Positions 1-10,306 of a DNA stretch of 64,000 bases are shown here, piece after piece. The notes beneath the pieces were generated by a model that ran no database searches, had not been told where the DNA came from, and saw nothing but the letters and a program-made list of their open reading frames with translations. This DNA is from Uranotaenia lowii (taxonomy: Eukaryota > Arthropoda > Insecta > Diptera > Culicidae). The translations under genes and the position numbers were made by a program. The stretch's first letter is position 1; every line of letters starts with the position of its first letter. Location of the stretch: the NCBI RefSeq assembly GCF_029784155.1, contig NC_073691.1, positions 88,357,361 through 88,421,360 on the forward strand, given 5' to 3'.

Positions 1-667
1 GATAACTCGCCTTTCCAGACCGAAAGCATCCGACCATATGTGTGTCCGGTTTTTTTTCCTTTTTGTATTTTGCTCTCCTTCTGCATTTTCCGTTTGCGGG
101 TGAATGATGCAAACAGATATTTTCTCACAGCCAACAACAAACAGTGTGATGGTGCTCTGCATCCGTCAGTTTGCTCTTATATACTATTAATATGATCGCA
201 TCATAGTACAGCATCCCATCACATCACATCTCAACTGAACTGAACTGAAAACACTCCAAAGATGCATGGCGAAAGACAAGGAGTGGATGATGTTTGGGAA
301 GAATCCTCCGGGGGTAGAATGAGTTTGAAAAATTAGAATTTATACTTTTCTCCTGGCTGCGGCAAAAGGGGAAAAACGTCGAGACGACCGAAACATGAGC
401 AAAGACGACCACGAGGTGATGACATAAGGATGTTCGTGGAAATTTCTGTCCTGAGACCGGATGCACCGGATCAACAAATCGAGCTCGGTTTTTGGAGGGT
501 TACGTTCGATGCATTTATCAAGTGATGGTGAAAAAAAGTACTCTTCTGTTGCAGATGCAGATGCCGAACGGATGGACGACTGGAAAACAAATTCACTTGT
601 TTTCTAGATCGATTCCCATTGATAAATAGGATGATTTTTTATCACCGGGTTACTTTCTTGTATGAAG
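1..667. other. Low-copy DNA, no gene recognised
   Basis: I see no transposon motif, RNA gene or convincing coding frame here. The only local structure is a run of short TCACA and CTGAA tandem steps near 215-250. It may be host intergenic or intronic DNA left of the first transposon relic. Confidence 0.3.
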
Positions 668-1410
668 TCACAAAAAATATGAAAGATCGGGAAAATCGGC
701 AGCTACGGAAGTACCGTGTTTCGTCAGGAAAGGCAGCAGACGTTTATTCAAACACTCTTTAACGTAAATTTCTGGTTGACAGTCCCGGAAGCTATGAAAA
801 ATCTGCTTTTCAAGCCACAGGTACAGATGGCTTGCCAAACCAGATATTTCTTCGCGAACTTTGACAGTTTCATGTGCTTGAAAATATCTGCTACCTTTCC
901 CTTTCCATTTGCCGTATAAAACTCCTGTCTCGGAAGCTGCTTGTAGTCGGCTTTGACGTAGATTTCGTCGTCCATTACCACGCAAACTTCGTCAGCATCG
1001 TCGTGTACAGCCTCCGGGATCGCGCTTTGGCCGTCGTATTCTGTTAATCATCGCGATTCGGAGTCACTATCTTTTTGTAAGTCGATAGTTCGGCTCGTTT
1101 TTTGACTTGATGCACGGTTGTAGACGATACACCCAGCTTATTTGCGGCATCTCGGAGAGAGAGGTTAGGGTTTCGCTTGAAACTACCGGCAACTCTCTTT
1201 GTCGTCTCAGCGGCTTCCGGTTTTCGATTTTACCCCGATCCAGACTTCCTGGCTGTCGACAAACGTTCCCCAAACACTTTAATTACATTTGTAACGGTAA
1301 ATTTGGCAACTTTTAGCGATTTTGCCAGCTTCGCGTGCGAGTAGCTCGGATTTTCGCGATTCGCAAGCAAAATTTTGATACGCTGCTCTTCTTCCTTGGA
1401 CGGCATTTTG
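668..1410 (-). pseudogene. Broken DD37E (ITmD37E-like) mariner transposase
   Basis: Cut-and-paste transposase of the Tc1/mariner superfamily, read right to left. The N-terminus starts near 1406 with MPSKEEEQRIKILLANRENP and a helix-turn-helix (SHAKLAKSLKVAKFTVTNVI). A second helix-turn-helix follows near 1200-1130 in another frame (LSLRDAANKLGVSSTTVHQV). The first catalytic Asp lies in VVMDDEIYVKADYKQLP near 980-930, then KFAKKYLVWQAICTCG and ECLNKRLLPFLTKHG. The frame ends at PDLS, around the second Asp, so the third acidic residue is missing. At least three frame changes are needed. The motif order matches the mosquito ITmD37E family from general knowledge. No terminal repeats were found. 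The copy is 3'-truncated and inactive. Confidence 0.8.
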
Positions 1411-1455
1411 ACAACTGAAGAGTAAATTCCTAAATGAAAATAGGAGCAACATTCT

Positions 1456-1470
1456 ACACACACACACACC
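1456..1470. repeat. (CA)n microsatellite
   Basis: Short uninterrupted CA run just upstream of the DD37E transposase start. Confidence 0.9.
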
Positions 1471-1569
1471 TTCAAAATTAGGGGTGTTAAGGGTTTTTAA
1501 ATGCAAAATTGAAAGAAATACGTCAAGTTGATATTGACCAAATTTTGACCGTATCACCCTTTATGTGCC

Positions 1570-2860
1570 GGACCGGCATTAACAAGCTTTCTAATAGAAA
1601 GCCCAAGGTCGAGCATCGAAAAGTGTCCGGAAAAATTGAAAGAGATCGTTGCACATCTTTTTCCTGCAGCATGGAGCGACACAGTGGCAACTAACTCCGT
1701 ACGACGCGAGAGCCCACGACATCGAGCCAGTAACGAACGGCTTGTGGCTATCGCTAGAAAACTTGCGGTGAATAAGGCTCCTGGTCCTGACGGGGTCACA
1801 AATGAAGTGTTGAAGGTGGCAGTACAGACCATGCCGGATAGTTTCAGAGTGGTGCTACAAAAGTGACTCGACGAGGGATCTTTCTCCAATCTGTTGAAAA
1901 CAGCGGAGTTGGTTCTACTACCGAAACCTGGTAAACCCCCAGGGCATCCATCATCGTACAGACCCATTGTCTGCTGGACACCCTTGGTAGCTACTGGAGA
2001 GAAAACAGACTTATTATCTACACAAAATGCGTAAGTGGGCTGTCGGACAGACAGTTAGGTTTTCGGAAATGGTGGACGCCATCTGAATGGTGACAGAGTA
2101 CGCGAAGTGCGCATATAAAAAGAAGCGGACAGGTGTTCGTCACTGCACCATTGTGACGATCGACGTTAAGAATGCCTTCAACAATGCCTGCTGGGCAGCT
2201 ATTGCCAAAGCGTTTCACAGTATGCATACTCTCAATACCTTCTGCAGGATAATAGAAAGCTTTTTCGAAAATCGAGTCCTGACGTACGAAACCGAAACTG
2301 GATTACGATCTACTGCCCTAACAGCGGGTGTTCCACAGGGTTCCATACTCGGACCTGTGCTTTTGAATGCCATGTATAATGAGGTGTTAACGCTGAAACA
2401 ACCAGCAGGCGCACGGATAGTCAGATTTGCTGACGATATCGTAGAAGAACCTGGTAGAAGGCCTTACAACGGTGTCCGTATGTCCGTATGTTGCGCATGT
2501 CAAATACTGTTGTGAAAGAGCATCGAAATCATCGATTCATTGGCATGGATTATGCTGAACTGCTTTGGTCCGAAGAGTAGCAAGAGACGTCTCCTTGCGA
2601 GCGTAGCACTATAGAAACTACGATACGGAGGAGCGGCCTGGAGCTCCGCAATAGAGGTAGAGCGCAACAGATCCAAGAAGATCCAGAAACAATGGAGGCA
2701 TCGAACAACGCAAGGTGTCTGCAGTGGCTAATCCCGCGGTCGGAGTGGAGTGGTCGTCTTCTACCTGACGCAGTTCCTTTCAGGGTGGGTTTACAGTGAT
2801 TCAGTAGGAAATTAGGTTCCAGTCTATCGTAGGCCAGTGCGTGGTAGAATTTTCAACCGA
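1570..2860 (+). pseudogene. R1-like LINE reverse transcriptase relic
   Basis: Fragment of a non-LTR retrotransposon ORF2. In order: KEIVAHLFPAAW, then NKAPGPDGVTNEVLKVA (1770-1815), LLPKPGKPPGHPSSYRPI near 1915-1965, TIDVKNAFNNACW with the first catalytic Asp (about 2155-2195), AGVPQGSILGPVL (2325-2365) and the FADD active site (about 2425). After a frameshift, LRYGGAAWSSAIEVERNR (2615-2665) and FLTQFLSG (about 2765) mark the thumb and C-terminal region. The stretch 2087-2515 is open, but the whole needs several frame changes and carries stops. These motifs are typical of the R1 group, common in mosquitoes. The endonuclease part is absent, so the copy is 5'-truncated and dead. It ends before the direct-repeat element at 2961. 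Confidence 0.82.
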
Positions 2861-2960
2861 AGACTACTTATTAGCTTCAGCACAGACTGATTTGCAATCA
2901 TGGTAATTGTTGTTGAGGCGAGATTTTCGGAGGATTTTTAGCAAACCCGAAGATGATGTG

Positions 2961-3263
2961 TGTCGTAGTCCCAATTCTGGACTAAATACCAACATCTCCC
3001 GTATGTAAAAACGCGTCACTTCGAATCGAAACTCGTTTACAAACTGGCGAACCGTCATTCGCTCCAATCAAAGTCTTTTTCATTCTTCGCTTATGAGTGT
3101 TTTAGTGTATCTTGACGCTGATTCTCCTAGCACACCACTACAGGTTATCATGCGATAGCGTTTCATTACCACAGTTTATTACAACATTAACATCACTACC
3201 CAAGTATGCGTTATTTTGTTACGTTTGTTCATAGCAACCCATTTCCTGGATCTATCTACCACA
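2961..3263. repeat. Direct repeat, left (LTR-like)
   Basis: Begins TGTCGTAGTCCC and ends CTATCTACCACA. It differs from the right copy at about seven positions, all in its first half. Confidence 0.85.
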
Positions 3264-3469
3264 TTCGCCTACTACTGTACTCTAATATTTAATTAAATTG
3301 ATTGCTCAAGATGCGCTACACAAAAACATCTTTTTATTAACTCACCAATTTTTTTATATGTCGTAAGCGCAAAATAATTTTCTATTATCATTTTTAAAAA
3401 GTTTCTTCCCCCAACCAGCAATTTAACCGATTTCATTTTTATTTTTACTCATGATTTTTTTGTATTTTC

Positions 3470-4710
3470 ATTGACACCTTATACTTTTTTAGTACAGAAT
3501 CTTAAAATTTTCATTTGTTTTTCAGGGTTCTTACAATATCTTCTCAATTTGTTTTGCTTCAGTTAATACCACTGAACTTTTTTTTATCTTTGTTTCTGCC
3601 ACCCTAGATTGATTTTACTTTTTTTTAGACAACAATTTGTTTTCATTTTGCACAAAAAGCTCTAAGAACTGGATATCACAACATTTCAAAAGCATTTCGT
3701 TTTCAATTCCCTACTTTCCAAATGAAGTTGTCTCACCACTCAGTTTTTTTTCTAATCGTCGTTCAGGTTACGATCCTGACGTAAATCTACATTTAACAAA
3801 TTTACCATTTGTCTGGATATGCCTTCCTACATTTTTTTTTGTACTGTCACTCTATCATAATTTTTTTTCCTCTAATCCAATAATCTTCATTGTCTTTTGA
3901 TAAGTTCTGCCATATTATCATCTTTTTATTTTCTTTCTTGCTGCGACCTAATACGATACTGCTGCTCAATAGTTGTCATTTTCTTTTTTTTATCAAGTTT
4001 GGTAGCCCTATCATCAATTTTTCTAGTCTAGGTACTGTCATCCAACGATTTGATTTTTTCTCGGGTACTGTCACTCTATTGTGATTTTTTTTATTCTGAA
4101 TACTGCCACCCAGCAATTTTCAATTTGTGCTTGGGGGCTGTCATCCAATGATTCCCATTTCTATCCCAGAAATCTGCCACCATTTCATTTTTTTAGATAC
4201 TGCTACCATATTTTTGATTTTTTTAGCCTAGGTACTACCACTCATATATTTTTCACTTTGTTTTTGTTAGTCACCCTACCAATTTGTTTTATTTGAGTGC
4301 TGCCACCCAACAATTTTAACTCTCTTTTTAAGGGTTCTGCCACCCTAACAATATTTTTCTTGTCTGGTTACTGCCACCCAACAATTGCCGTACTATTTCA
4401 CGGGTTGTGCATTTATATTATAAATTGTTTTATTTTTCTGGGTACTGCCACCCAACATTTTTCTGCTAGGGTACTGCCACCCTATAATATTTTTTTTTCT
4501 TTAACTGCAATCCACATTATTTTTTGCTAGGGTCCTGCTACCCTTTAAATGTTTTTGTTTTTGGGTACTGCCACCCTACAACAATTATTTTTCTAGGGTC
4601 CTGCCACCCTACCATTTTTGTCTGGGTACTGCCACCCAACAAAATTCTTTTTTTTTTCTTGGGTTCTGCCACCCTTCATATTTTATTTTGTCTGGGTACT
4701 GCCACCCAAA
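3470..4710. repeat. Hairpin minisatellite (GGGT...ACCC units)
   Basis: Irregular tandem array of a 14-16 base core, GGGTNCTGCCACCC, spaced about 30-60 bases apart by T-rich linkers. Cores are degenerate before about 4100 (ACTGTCATCC and similar) and crisp from 4331 to 4708. Each crisp core can fold into a 4-6 bp stem (GGGT with ACCC) around a six-base loop. Clear cores start at 4331, 4439, 4468, 4529, 4562, 4595, 4623, 4660 and 4693. Confidence 0.8.
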
Positions 4711-4926
4711 GTGTACAAACTTTTTCTCAGCGTCTTTCCACCATATTCTCACATCACAACCGATTTTTCAGCCGATAAGCCGCTTAATGCAAAGGCCACC
4801 GCCATCTTTCTCAAAAACTTCATTGTTCAAATTGACTTCACTTACCGTCCCGATTGCTTTTACAATTCAATCCGAATTCACCCAATGTGGCCGATTCACT
4901 GCTCTAGGGAGCTTCAACCACGCCAT

Positions 4927-5229
4927 TGTCGTAGTCCCAATTCTGGACTAAACTCCAACATCTCCCGTATGTAAAAACGTGTCACTTCGAATCAAAACTC
5001 GTTTAAAAACTGACGAACCGTCATTCGCTCCAATCAAAGTCTTTTTCATTCTTCCCTTATGAGTGTTTTAGTGTATCTTGACGCTGATTCTCCTAGCACA
5101 CCACTACAGGTTATCATGCGATAGCGTTTCATTACCACAGTTTATTACAACATTAACATCACTACCCAAGTATGCGTTATTTTGTTACGTTTGTTCATAG
5201 CAACCCATTTCCTGGATCTATCTACCACA
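4927..5229. repeat. Direct repeat, right (LTR-like)
   Basis: Second 303-bp copy, about 98% identical to 2961-3263 by eye. The last 160 bases or so appear identical. Confidence 0.85.
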
Positions 5230-6177
5230 ATGTTGTACAGCTAAAACTATATTTGAGTGTTATTATAAAGGAAAAATTATGAATCAAATGTTTCACTCAC
5301 ATTGGCTAACCTCTAATTTGGATTCTCCTCAACAATATTTCTGATTCCAATCGTATGGAATGATTTTTGCCTATGAAAAATAATTATTACAATTTGATAT
5401 GGATTTTACCTCAATATTGTTAATACTCACAATCGCAAATCAATTATATAATAATAACGCAGTAAATTCTCGAAAAACAACGTAGTGCAAAACGTGCCAC
5501 TATTCGGCTCTTTCCAATGCATCGAATTATTTTCCTGGCTATGAATTGATTTGTTAGGAAAAATTTAGATTTCTTATATAAAAAATACTCACGTTAGAAA
5601 GAATAATTTGTAGAATATAATAAAACAAAATAATTTAATTTCACCGTCCGATCCTTGTGGTTCACTTTCTGACTCGCGTGACATCAATCTTCCCAATCGC
5701 AAGTCACGATGACGTCGTCTCCCGCCCGATAGCTGTCATCACCACTGACGTTTGCTGGATTCTGCTGCTTCAACAAGGGAGCGGCCATAGTTGCGGCAAC
5801 AGTAATCATTTTTTTCCAGTGTTTAGAGAAGTTTTAGATGGAATTTAGAATAAGATACAATTTGATGGATTCATTTCCTCCAGTACGATCTGGATTAGCC
5901 ATTGTATCCTAACTTGTAATCTTTTCTTGAAACGATGATCGGTGCTGAAAAAGGATCCCACTTTTTTGGTCAAATCAAGAACTGAGGCAGTCTTCTTACT
6001 TATGCATGACTTTCCGGTACAAAGTTTTGTCCACCGGACCCGTTTTCCCAAAAGATTTTGTGTCCACGAAGCTGCTTTCCTCTTTCCAGCTTCCTTTCCG
6101 AAACACATTTTAGACCGCTCTTCAACGCTACGCTTTTTACCGCTCCACATAACTACGCAGTGGATTTAGCATTGTTG
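5230..6177. other. Unassigned DNA right of the direct-repeat element
   Basis: AT-rich to about 5640, then a more GC-balanced patch (5645-5780). The minus-strand open stretch at 5845-6150 (about 100 codons, Lys-rich) shows no family motif. It abuts the DD37E relic and may be its flank or 5' end. Confidence 0.3.
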
Positions 6178-6530
6178 ATTCACTCATAGAATCGGACTCA
6201 TTCTACACAAATCGTTAAGATGGTCAAATCGATCGTGTGCAGAATTCTCAAACGTTTCCGTGAGATGCATACCATCGATCGGCAGGTTCATACCAAGCGT
6301 TATAGTGGATCTAAGGATCGGAAACTGCATTTGAAGATGTTGTGAACGATCAAGGTAAACCCATTGCAGTCGGACTATGACATCGCCAAGAAATTCAATG
6401 CCGACTGATGCACAGTCAGAAGGATTCGTCTGAGCGAAGGAATATGATCTTATTGGGTCAGTAAGCAACCAAACCGGACATTGAAGAAGAATTTAGAAGC
6501 CAAAGGACGGGCCCGGAAGTTATATTGCGG
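6178..6530 (+). pseudogene. DD37E transposase, N-terminal part
   Basis: DNA-binding region of a Tc1/mariner transposase. MVKSIVCRILKRFREMHTID is followed by a lysine-rich linker, then SDYDIAKKFNA, TVRRIRLSEGI and KQPNRTLKKNLEAKGRARKL. The last block is the usual end of the DNA-binding half. At least three in-frame stops interrupt it, so it is a pseudogene. The catalytic half is at 8512-9120. Confidence 0.75.
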
Positions 6531-6531
6531 T

Positions 6532-7460
6532 TAGGGGGAAGTGTTCCTAAATGCGCATGTTGGGTAATATGCGCATACAGCCGATCGACGATATGGCTGG
6601 AGATTCATCATATCTAATCAGTGCAGTTTGAGGGTATTACGCTTTTGAATAATGGCATGAAAAAATTAAATTGTTAAATAAAGTCAAAAAAATTTAAAAA
6701 TTCAAACAAGATTTTTGTCAGTTTTGTTATAATATATTGAACTTTAATTATCGTGCGTACAGATTCTGTGAACAAAAATGTAAATGGTTTTTCTCTCTTA
6801 TTCATCTGGAAATCGGAAATTCAACAAATTGAAGCTTTTGGCAAAGCTGTAAATGATAAGATATTGGAATGAGAGACAGGTTCTTTATGCCCATATCAAG
6901 GCAGGTTAAATGCCTATATCAAGAAAAATAGATGAGTCTTATAAATTTTTAACTTTTTATCATCTAAACATTAAATCTACGCTCAAATCATGATCTTACA
7001 GCGAAAAAAGAAGAACTTCATACTGATCCGATAAAAATACGATATGAACTAAATTTTACCATGAAATATGGCCATATGGCATACTTAACTATGTTTCATG
7101 CAAAAGAACTAGTGATGTATAAAATTTCATCGAATTTTCAGCCTTGACGTATGCTTAACATCCGTTTCTACCATTTTCAGTTAAATAATATCAAAATATT
7201 GCAAGTATAAATGAAATATAGCTTAAAACATTAATATGCGCATTTAGCCCGCCAGTTTCGGAAATCGGCTATTTTGACTTCTTTTACTATAAAATTATTT
7301 TCACAACAACTGTAAGAGATTTTAACAGAGAAATTGCTTTAACGTATATAAAACAGATGTCCACTCATGTGTATATAGTTTTCAGACTCCTATCTATTGA
7401 AATATGGGAGAAAATGAGTGCTTTCCTTAATATGCGCATATAGCCCGCCTCTCCCCTACT
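6532..7460. mobile_element. MITE-like insert with TATGCGCAT ends
   Basis: The left end (TTAGGGGGAAGTG...TAAATGCGCAT) is an imperfect inverted match of the right end (ATATGCGCATATAGCCC...TCTCCCCTACT). TATGCGCAT-type motifs recur at 6568, near 7230 and near 7430. No coding frame is present. It lies inside the DD37E transposase, but its exact borders and target duplication are unclear. Confidence 0.5.
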
Positions 7461-8511
7461 GGGAAAATTTCTAATCGAGCGACGGTAGCCTTCCGTGCGG
7501 TAGGCTAGCCGGAGCAGTAAACACAGTTAAAAAATTCACTCTTACTCACTAATTTCATTGAAAAGTTAAGAAGTAAATTCTTGAATCAATCTTCAAATCA
7601 TTATTTTGCAAGAGAGGACAAAACATGAAGTCATCGGAATGAAATATTATTATTCTTAGTATTCATTGAGATTGAATTAATTACGAGCGTTAAAATCCCA
7701 GACAAAACAAAAAATATTGAACACTATTGAAAACACATTTTTCCATAGCCTGAGAATTAACGAATTTGACATGACGAAGATTTTTGATGCGATAAATGCG
7801 TCTTTGATACTTTATATGCTGGTCGAATTCAATTATGTTGTCGTTAAAATGTAACAAATCGTATATGAGAAGTTAAAAAAAGGAGTTGTGTACGGATAAT
7901 GATCTATTATAGGAAATAATACCATTCGCATCGCAAAAAATTGGACTGCGCACTCATAACTGCGAAACTTGTGCGATCTGTCAAATCAGTATAAAATCTG
8001 TCGGTTTTCTACACGCTAACCGCTTTTCAGTTAAACTTTATACGGATAACTCCGACTGCAAAACATAGCACGAAATCCAACATTCAATGAATGATCGCTA
8101 CCGTGTCGTCGAACTCTAAACTTATTTAAACAACTACAGCGTTTTCTTTTTTTTCGTGAATTGGTCCGCTGATTGACCCCATCGCAAACAGTTTTTTTTT
8201 ATTATTCATTTTTCCGTGATTTCGACCGCTGATTGACCAAGCTCAAGGCAAACACAATTTTTTGTTTTATAAACAATAGATAATCCGATAATAATATTTG
8301 GTATACATGTTTGTTTGACAACTTTTTATTAAATCATCTTTAAATGTTTTCCGCTTGTTCATCCGATTTAATTTCAGTCGATAAATAATCCTTATGTAGA
8401 ACAATGCTCATTTTTTTCTTGAATACTGTAATTTTTTTTACAGTGGTACCCTACGGGAGCCCAAATCAGCTATCGCAGAAATAGAAAAAAAGAGTGGATC
8501 AGCAATACTAC
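7461..8511. other. Remaining foreign DNA inside the DD37E relic
   Basis: AT-rich noncoding DNA between the MITE-like insert and the resumption of the transposase. A CGCTGATTGACC phrase occurs twice (about 8167 and 8229), each followed or preceded by a T-run, as a short local duplication. I cannot tell whether this is one large element with 6532-7460 or a separate insertion. Confidence 0.35.
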
Positions 8512-9120
8512 AAGGTTCTAACGAAGTACGACGGATGCATCTTCATGGATGACGAAACGTACGTGAAGATGGATTTTGGGTGGCTTCCTTGCCAAAAAAT
8601 TTACAAAGCCAGGTCGGGATGATGTTCCGGCAAGTTCAAATTCGTTTTTGCCGATAAGTTTGCAACACAGTGTTTGATCTGGCAAGGTATTTGCAGCTGT
8701 GGACGAAAAACCCCGGTTTTTGTGAAAAACAAGACCATGGACTCCGAAATGTACAAGGAGGAGTGCCTGAAAAAGGTTGTTTTTTTCGCACATTAGATCT
8801 CACAAAGGACCAGTAAAGTTTTAGTCAGATTTGGCATGCTGCCACTACAGCTAGGAGGTACTAAAGAGGTATTGAGCCAACGGGTGGATTTTGTTGAAAA
8901 GGACATCAATCCACCCAACTACCTTCAATTCCGCCCTATCGAAAAATTTTGGGTAATTGTCAAGCAGAAGATGTAGAAGAATGGTAGGACGACTAGGGAT
9001 GCAATAGAGATAAAAAGATTGTGGAACAAAATGACCACTGAGGTCAGTGAATAGGGTGTAAAAACTATGATGAGTGGTACTCGACGAAAAGTTCGAAATT
9101 TCATCAAAACAACATCGAAA
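8512..9120 (+). pseudogene. DD37E transposase, catalytic part
   Basis: Catalytic core of the split transposase. KYDGCIFMDDETYVKMDFGW carries the first Asp (about 8548). Then come QCLIWQGICSCGRKTPVFVK, DLACCHY with the second Asp at about 8827, and after a one-base shift EKDINPPNY and FRPIEKFWVIVKQKM with the Glu (about 8938). Allowing for that shift, 37 residues lie between the second Asp and the Glu, which is the DD37E signature. The tail TTRDAIEIKRLWNKM and RRKVRNFI follows. Stops and frameshifts show it is dead. Confidence 0.85.
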
Positions 9121-9315
9121 TAAATTTTTTATTATTTTTTCTTCAAAGTGAAATAAAAACCCTACATTTTGAGTACAAAACATTTTTATTTCGTTTACAT
9201 AGCTCCGAGATAGACCCTTTTTAATGCGTCCAGATTTTGTGTGATCCATGCTTTATGTTCAGTACATAGTGCCGCCTACATATATCGCATCAGAATGGTC
9301 ACTCAAAAAACTTGC

Positions 9316-9395
9316 CCGGCTTGGGAATCGAACCCCGACCTTCGTGGTGAGAATCGAACACGCAAGACCACGTCAAGATGTTGTTCTAACTGAAA
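9316..9395 (-). repeat. tRNA-like fragment, possible SINE head
   Basis: On the minus strand, GGGGTTCGATTCCCAAGCC is a good Pol III B-box/T-arm, preceded by a second, weaker GTTCGATTC. No complete cloverleaf is visible, so a SINE or tRNA pseudogene remnant fits better than a functional tRNA. Confidence 0.4.
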
Positions 9396-9819
9396 CTAAA
9401 ATTCGAAGTGGTGATGTGAGTTGGAAAGCACCTCATTGCACTTCTTGTAACTTAGAAAATCCTGTTTTGAGCACTTGTGTCCCTTAAAACGTAAATATAA
9501 ATCACTTTTGCAACTTTCAAGTTCATTAATGAGTACATTTAGTTCACTCTTGGGAATTGGGCAAAATAAGTCACATACAACGTACATAGTATTATATTTT
9601 CATAAAAAATACTGTTGTTTAACAAATTAGTGTTGAAATTTATCTTACGGGCTCCGCCGGGCAAAATTTCCCATTTCACACGAATGCTTTCAATTTCCTT
9701 AAACATGTCCAAACAAAAAAAAATCTTCCGCAAACTTGCAAACTTCAGCTTTTGTCAATTTTGAAATTTAGAAGTTTGAGCGCAATCTGCCCCTTACTTT
9801 TCCTAAGATATCGAACTGT
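9396..9819. other. Unassigned AT-rich DNA
   Basis: No motif or credible coding frame seen. Confidence 0.3.
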
Positions 9820-9945
9820 TACAGGTACTTAGTGTTATACAAACGATTGATAATGGATCGATCGCTGTTAGTTTTTTTTTTCTCGGTCTATACAGCCTCT
9901 TGTTGTGCTGATGGCCGACCAAATAAGATAAATAAATAAAAGTTA
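9820..9945 (+). mobile_element. LINE 3' tail with AATAAA repeats
   Basis: Ends in GATAAATAAATAAAAG after a short non-AT stretch with GTGCTGATGGCC. Insect LINEs often end in such short A-rich tandem repeats. Only the 3' untranslated end seems present. The call rests on the tail alone. Confidence 0.35.
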
Positions 9946-10194
9946 ATTGTCTTTTGAAATGATGGTGTATTCAGGAGACGATTGATCCCTTAGGTTTTCC
10001 ATTTTCATTATGAAATGATTGCTTAACCATCGTTTACTTGGCATCTTCTTACCAATTTTCGTCCCATAGCGCTTATTTCAGAGAGAATTTAACATCAAAA
10101 GTCATCCTAAAATAAAATGGTTCTGTTGTTTTGACATTTGTTGTATACCGGATGGAAACAAAATTACCTCGGCTCGGGCTATCTAATATGTCAA

Positions 10195-10306
10195 GCTGGA
10201 CAAATATGATTTTCTGAGCTCTCCGATGACCTTTGGTAGTAAATTGAGTTATAACAATTTACTACCAAAGGTCATCGGAGAGCTCAGAAAATCATATTTG
10301 TCCAGC
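10195..10306. repeat. Perfect 52-bp palindrome with 8-base loop
   Basis: The left arm 10195-10246 and right arm 10255-10306 are exact reverse complements at all 52 positions and are separated by AGTTATAA. Pairing stops abruptly outside the arms. A transcript would form a long perfect hairpin. It could be a recent snap-back duplication, a hairpin RNA locus or an assembly artefact. Confidence 0.97.

Larger units (their letters stand above)
2961..5229. mobile_element. Candidate non-autonomous LTR-type element
   Basis: Two direct repeats of equal length (303 bp) starting TG and ending CA bound a 1663-bp interior without coding capacity. The flanks ATGTG (2956-2960) and ATGTT (5230-5234) are a possible 5-bp target duplication with one mismatch. 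This layout fits a TRIM-like non-autonomous LTR retrotransposon. However, no primer-binding site is evident after 3263 and no polypurine tract before 4927. A segmental or transposon duplication is the alternative. The interior is pyrimidine-rich on the plus strand and dominated by a degenerate hairpin minisatellite. Confidence 0.5.
6178..9120 (+). mobile_element. Second DD37E mariner relic, split by about 2 kb
   Basis: A plus-strand transposase is split in two. The N-terminal part stops at RARKLY (about 6526) and the frame resumes at KVLTKYDGCIFMDDE (about 8512), which is where this family normally continues. About 1985 bp of foreign DNA therefore sits inside the coding region. Terminal repeats were not identified. 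Confidence 0.75.

Noticed and set aside
4331..4708. CRISPR-like array of short repeats
   Set aside because: The spacing is irregular, the linkers are low-complexity, and the whole window is eukaryotic.
4081..4974. Series of overlapping Phe/Pro/Tyr-rich plus-strand frames
   Set aside because: They are translations of the T-rich hairpin minisatellite. The repeat is nearly random with respect to frame.
8518..8793. 91-codon minus-strand frame
   Set aside because: Antisense shadow of the DD37E catalytic domain.
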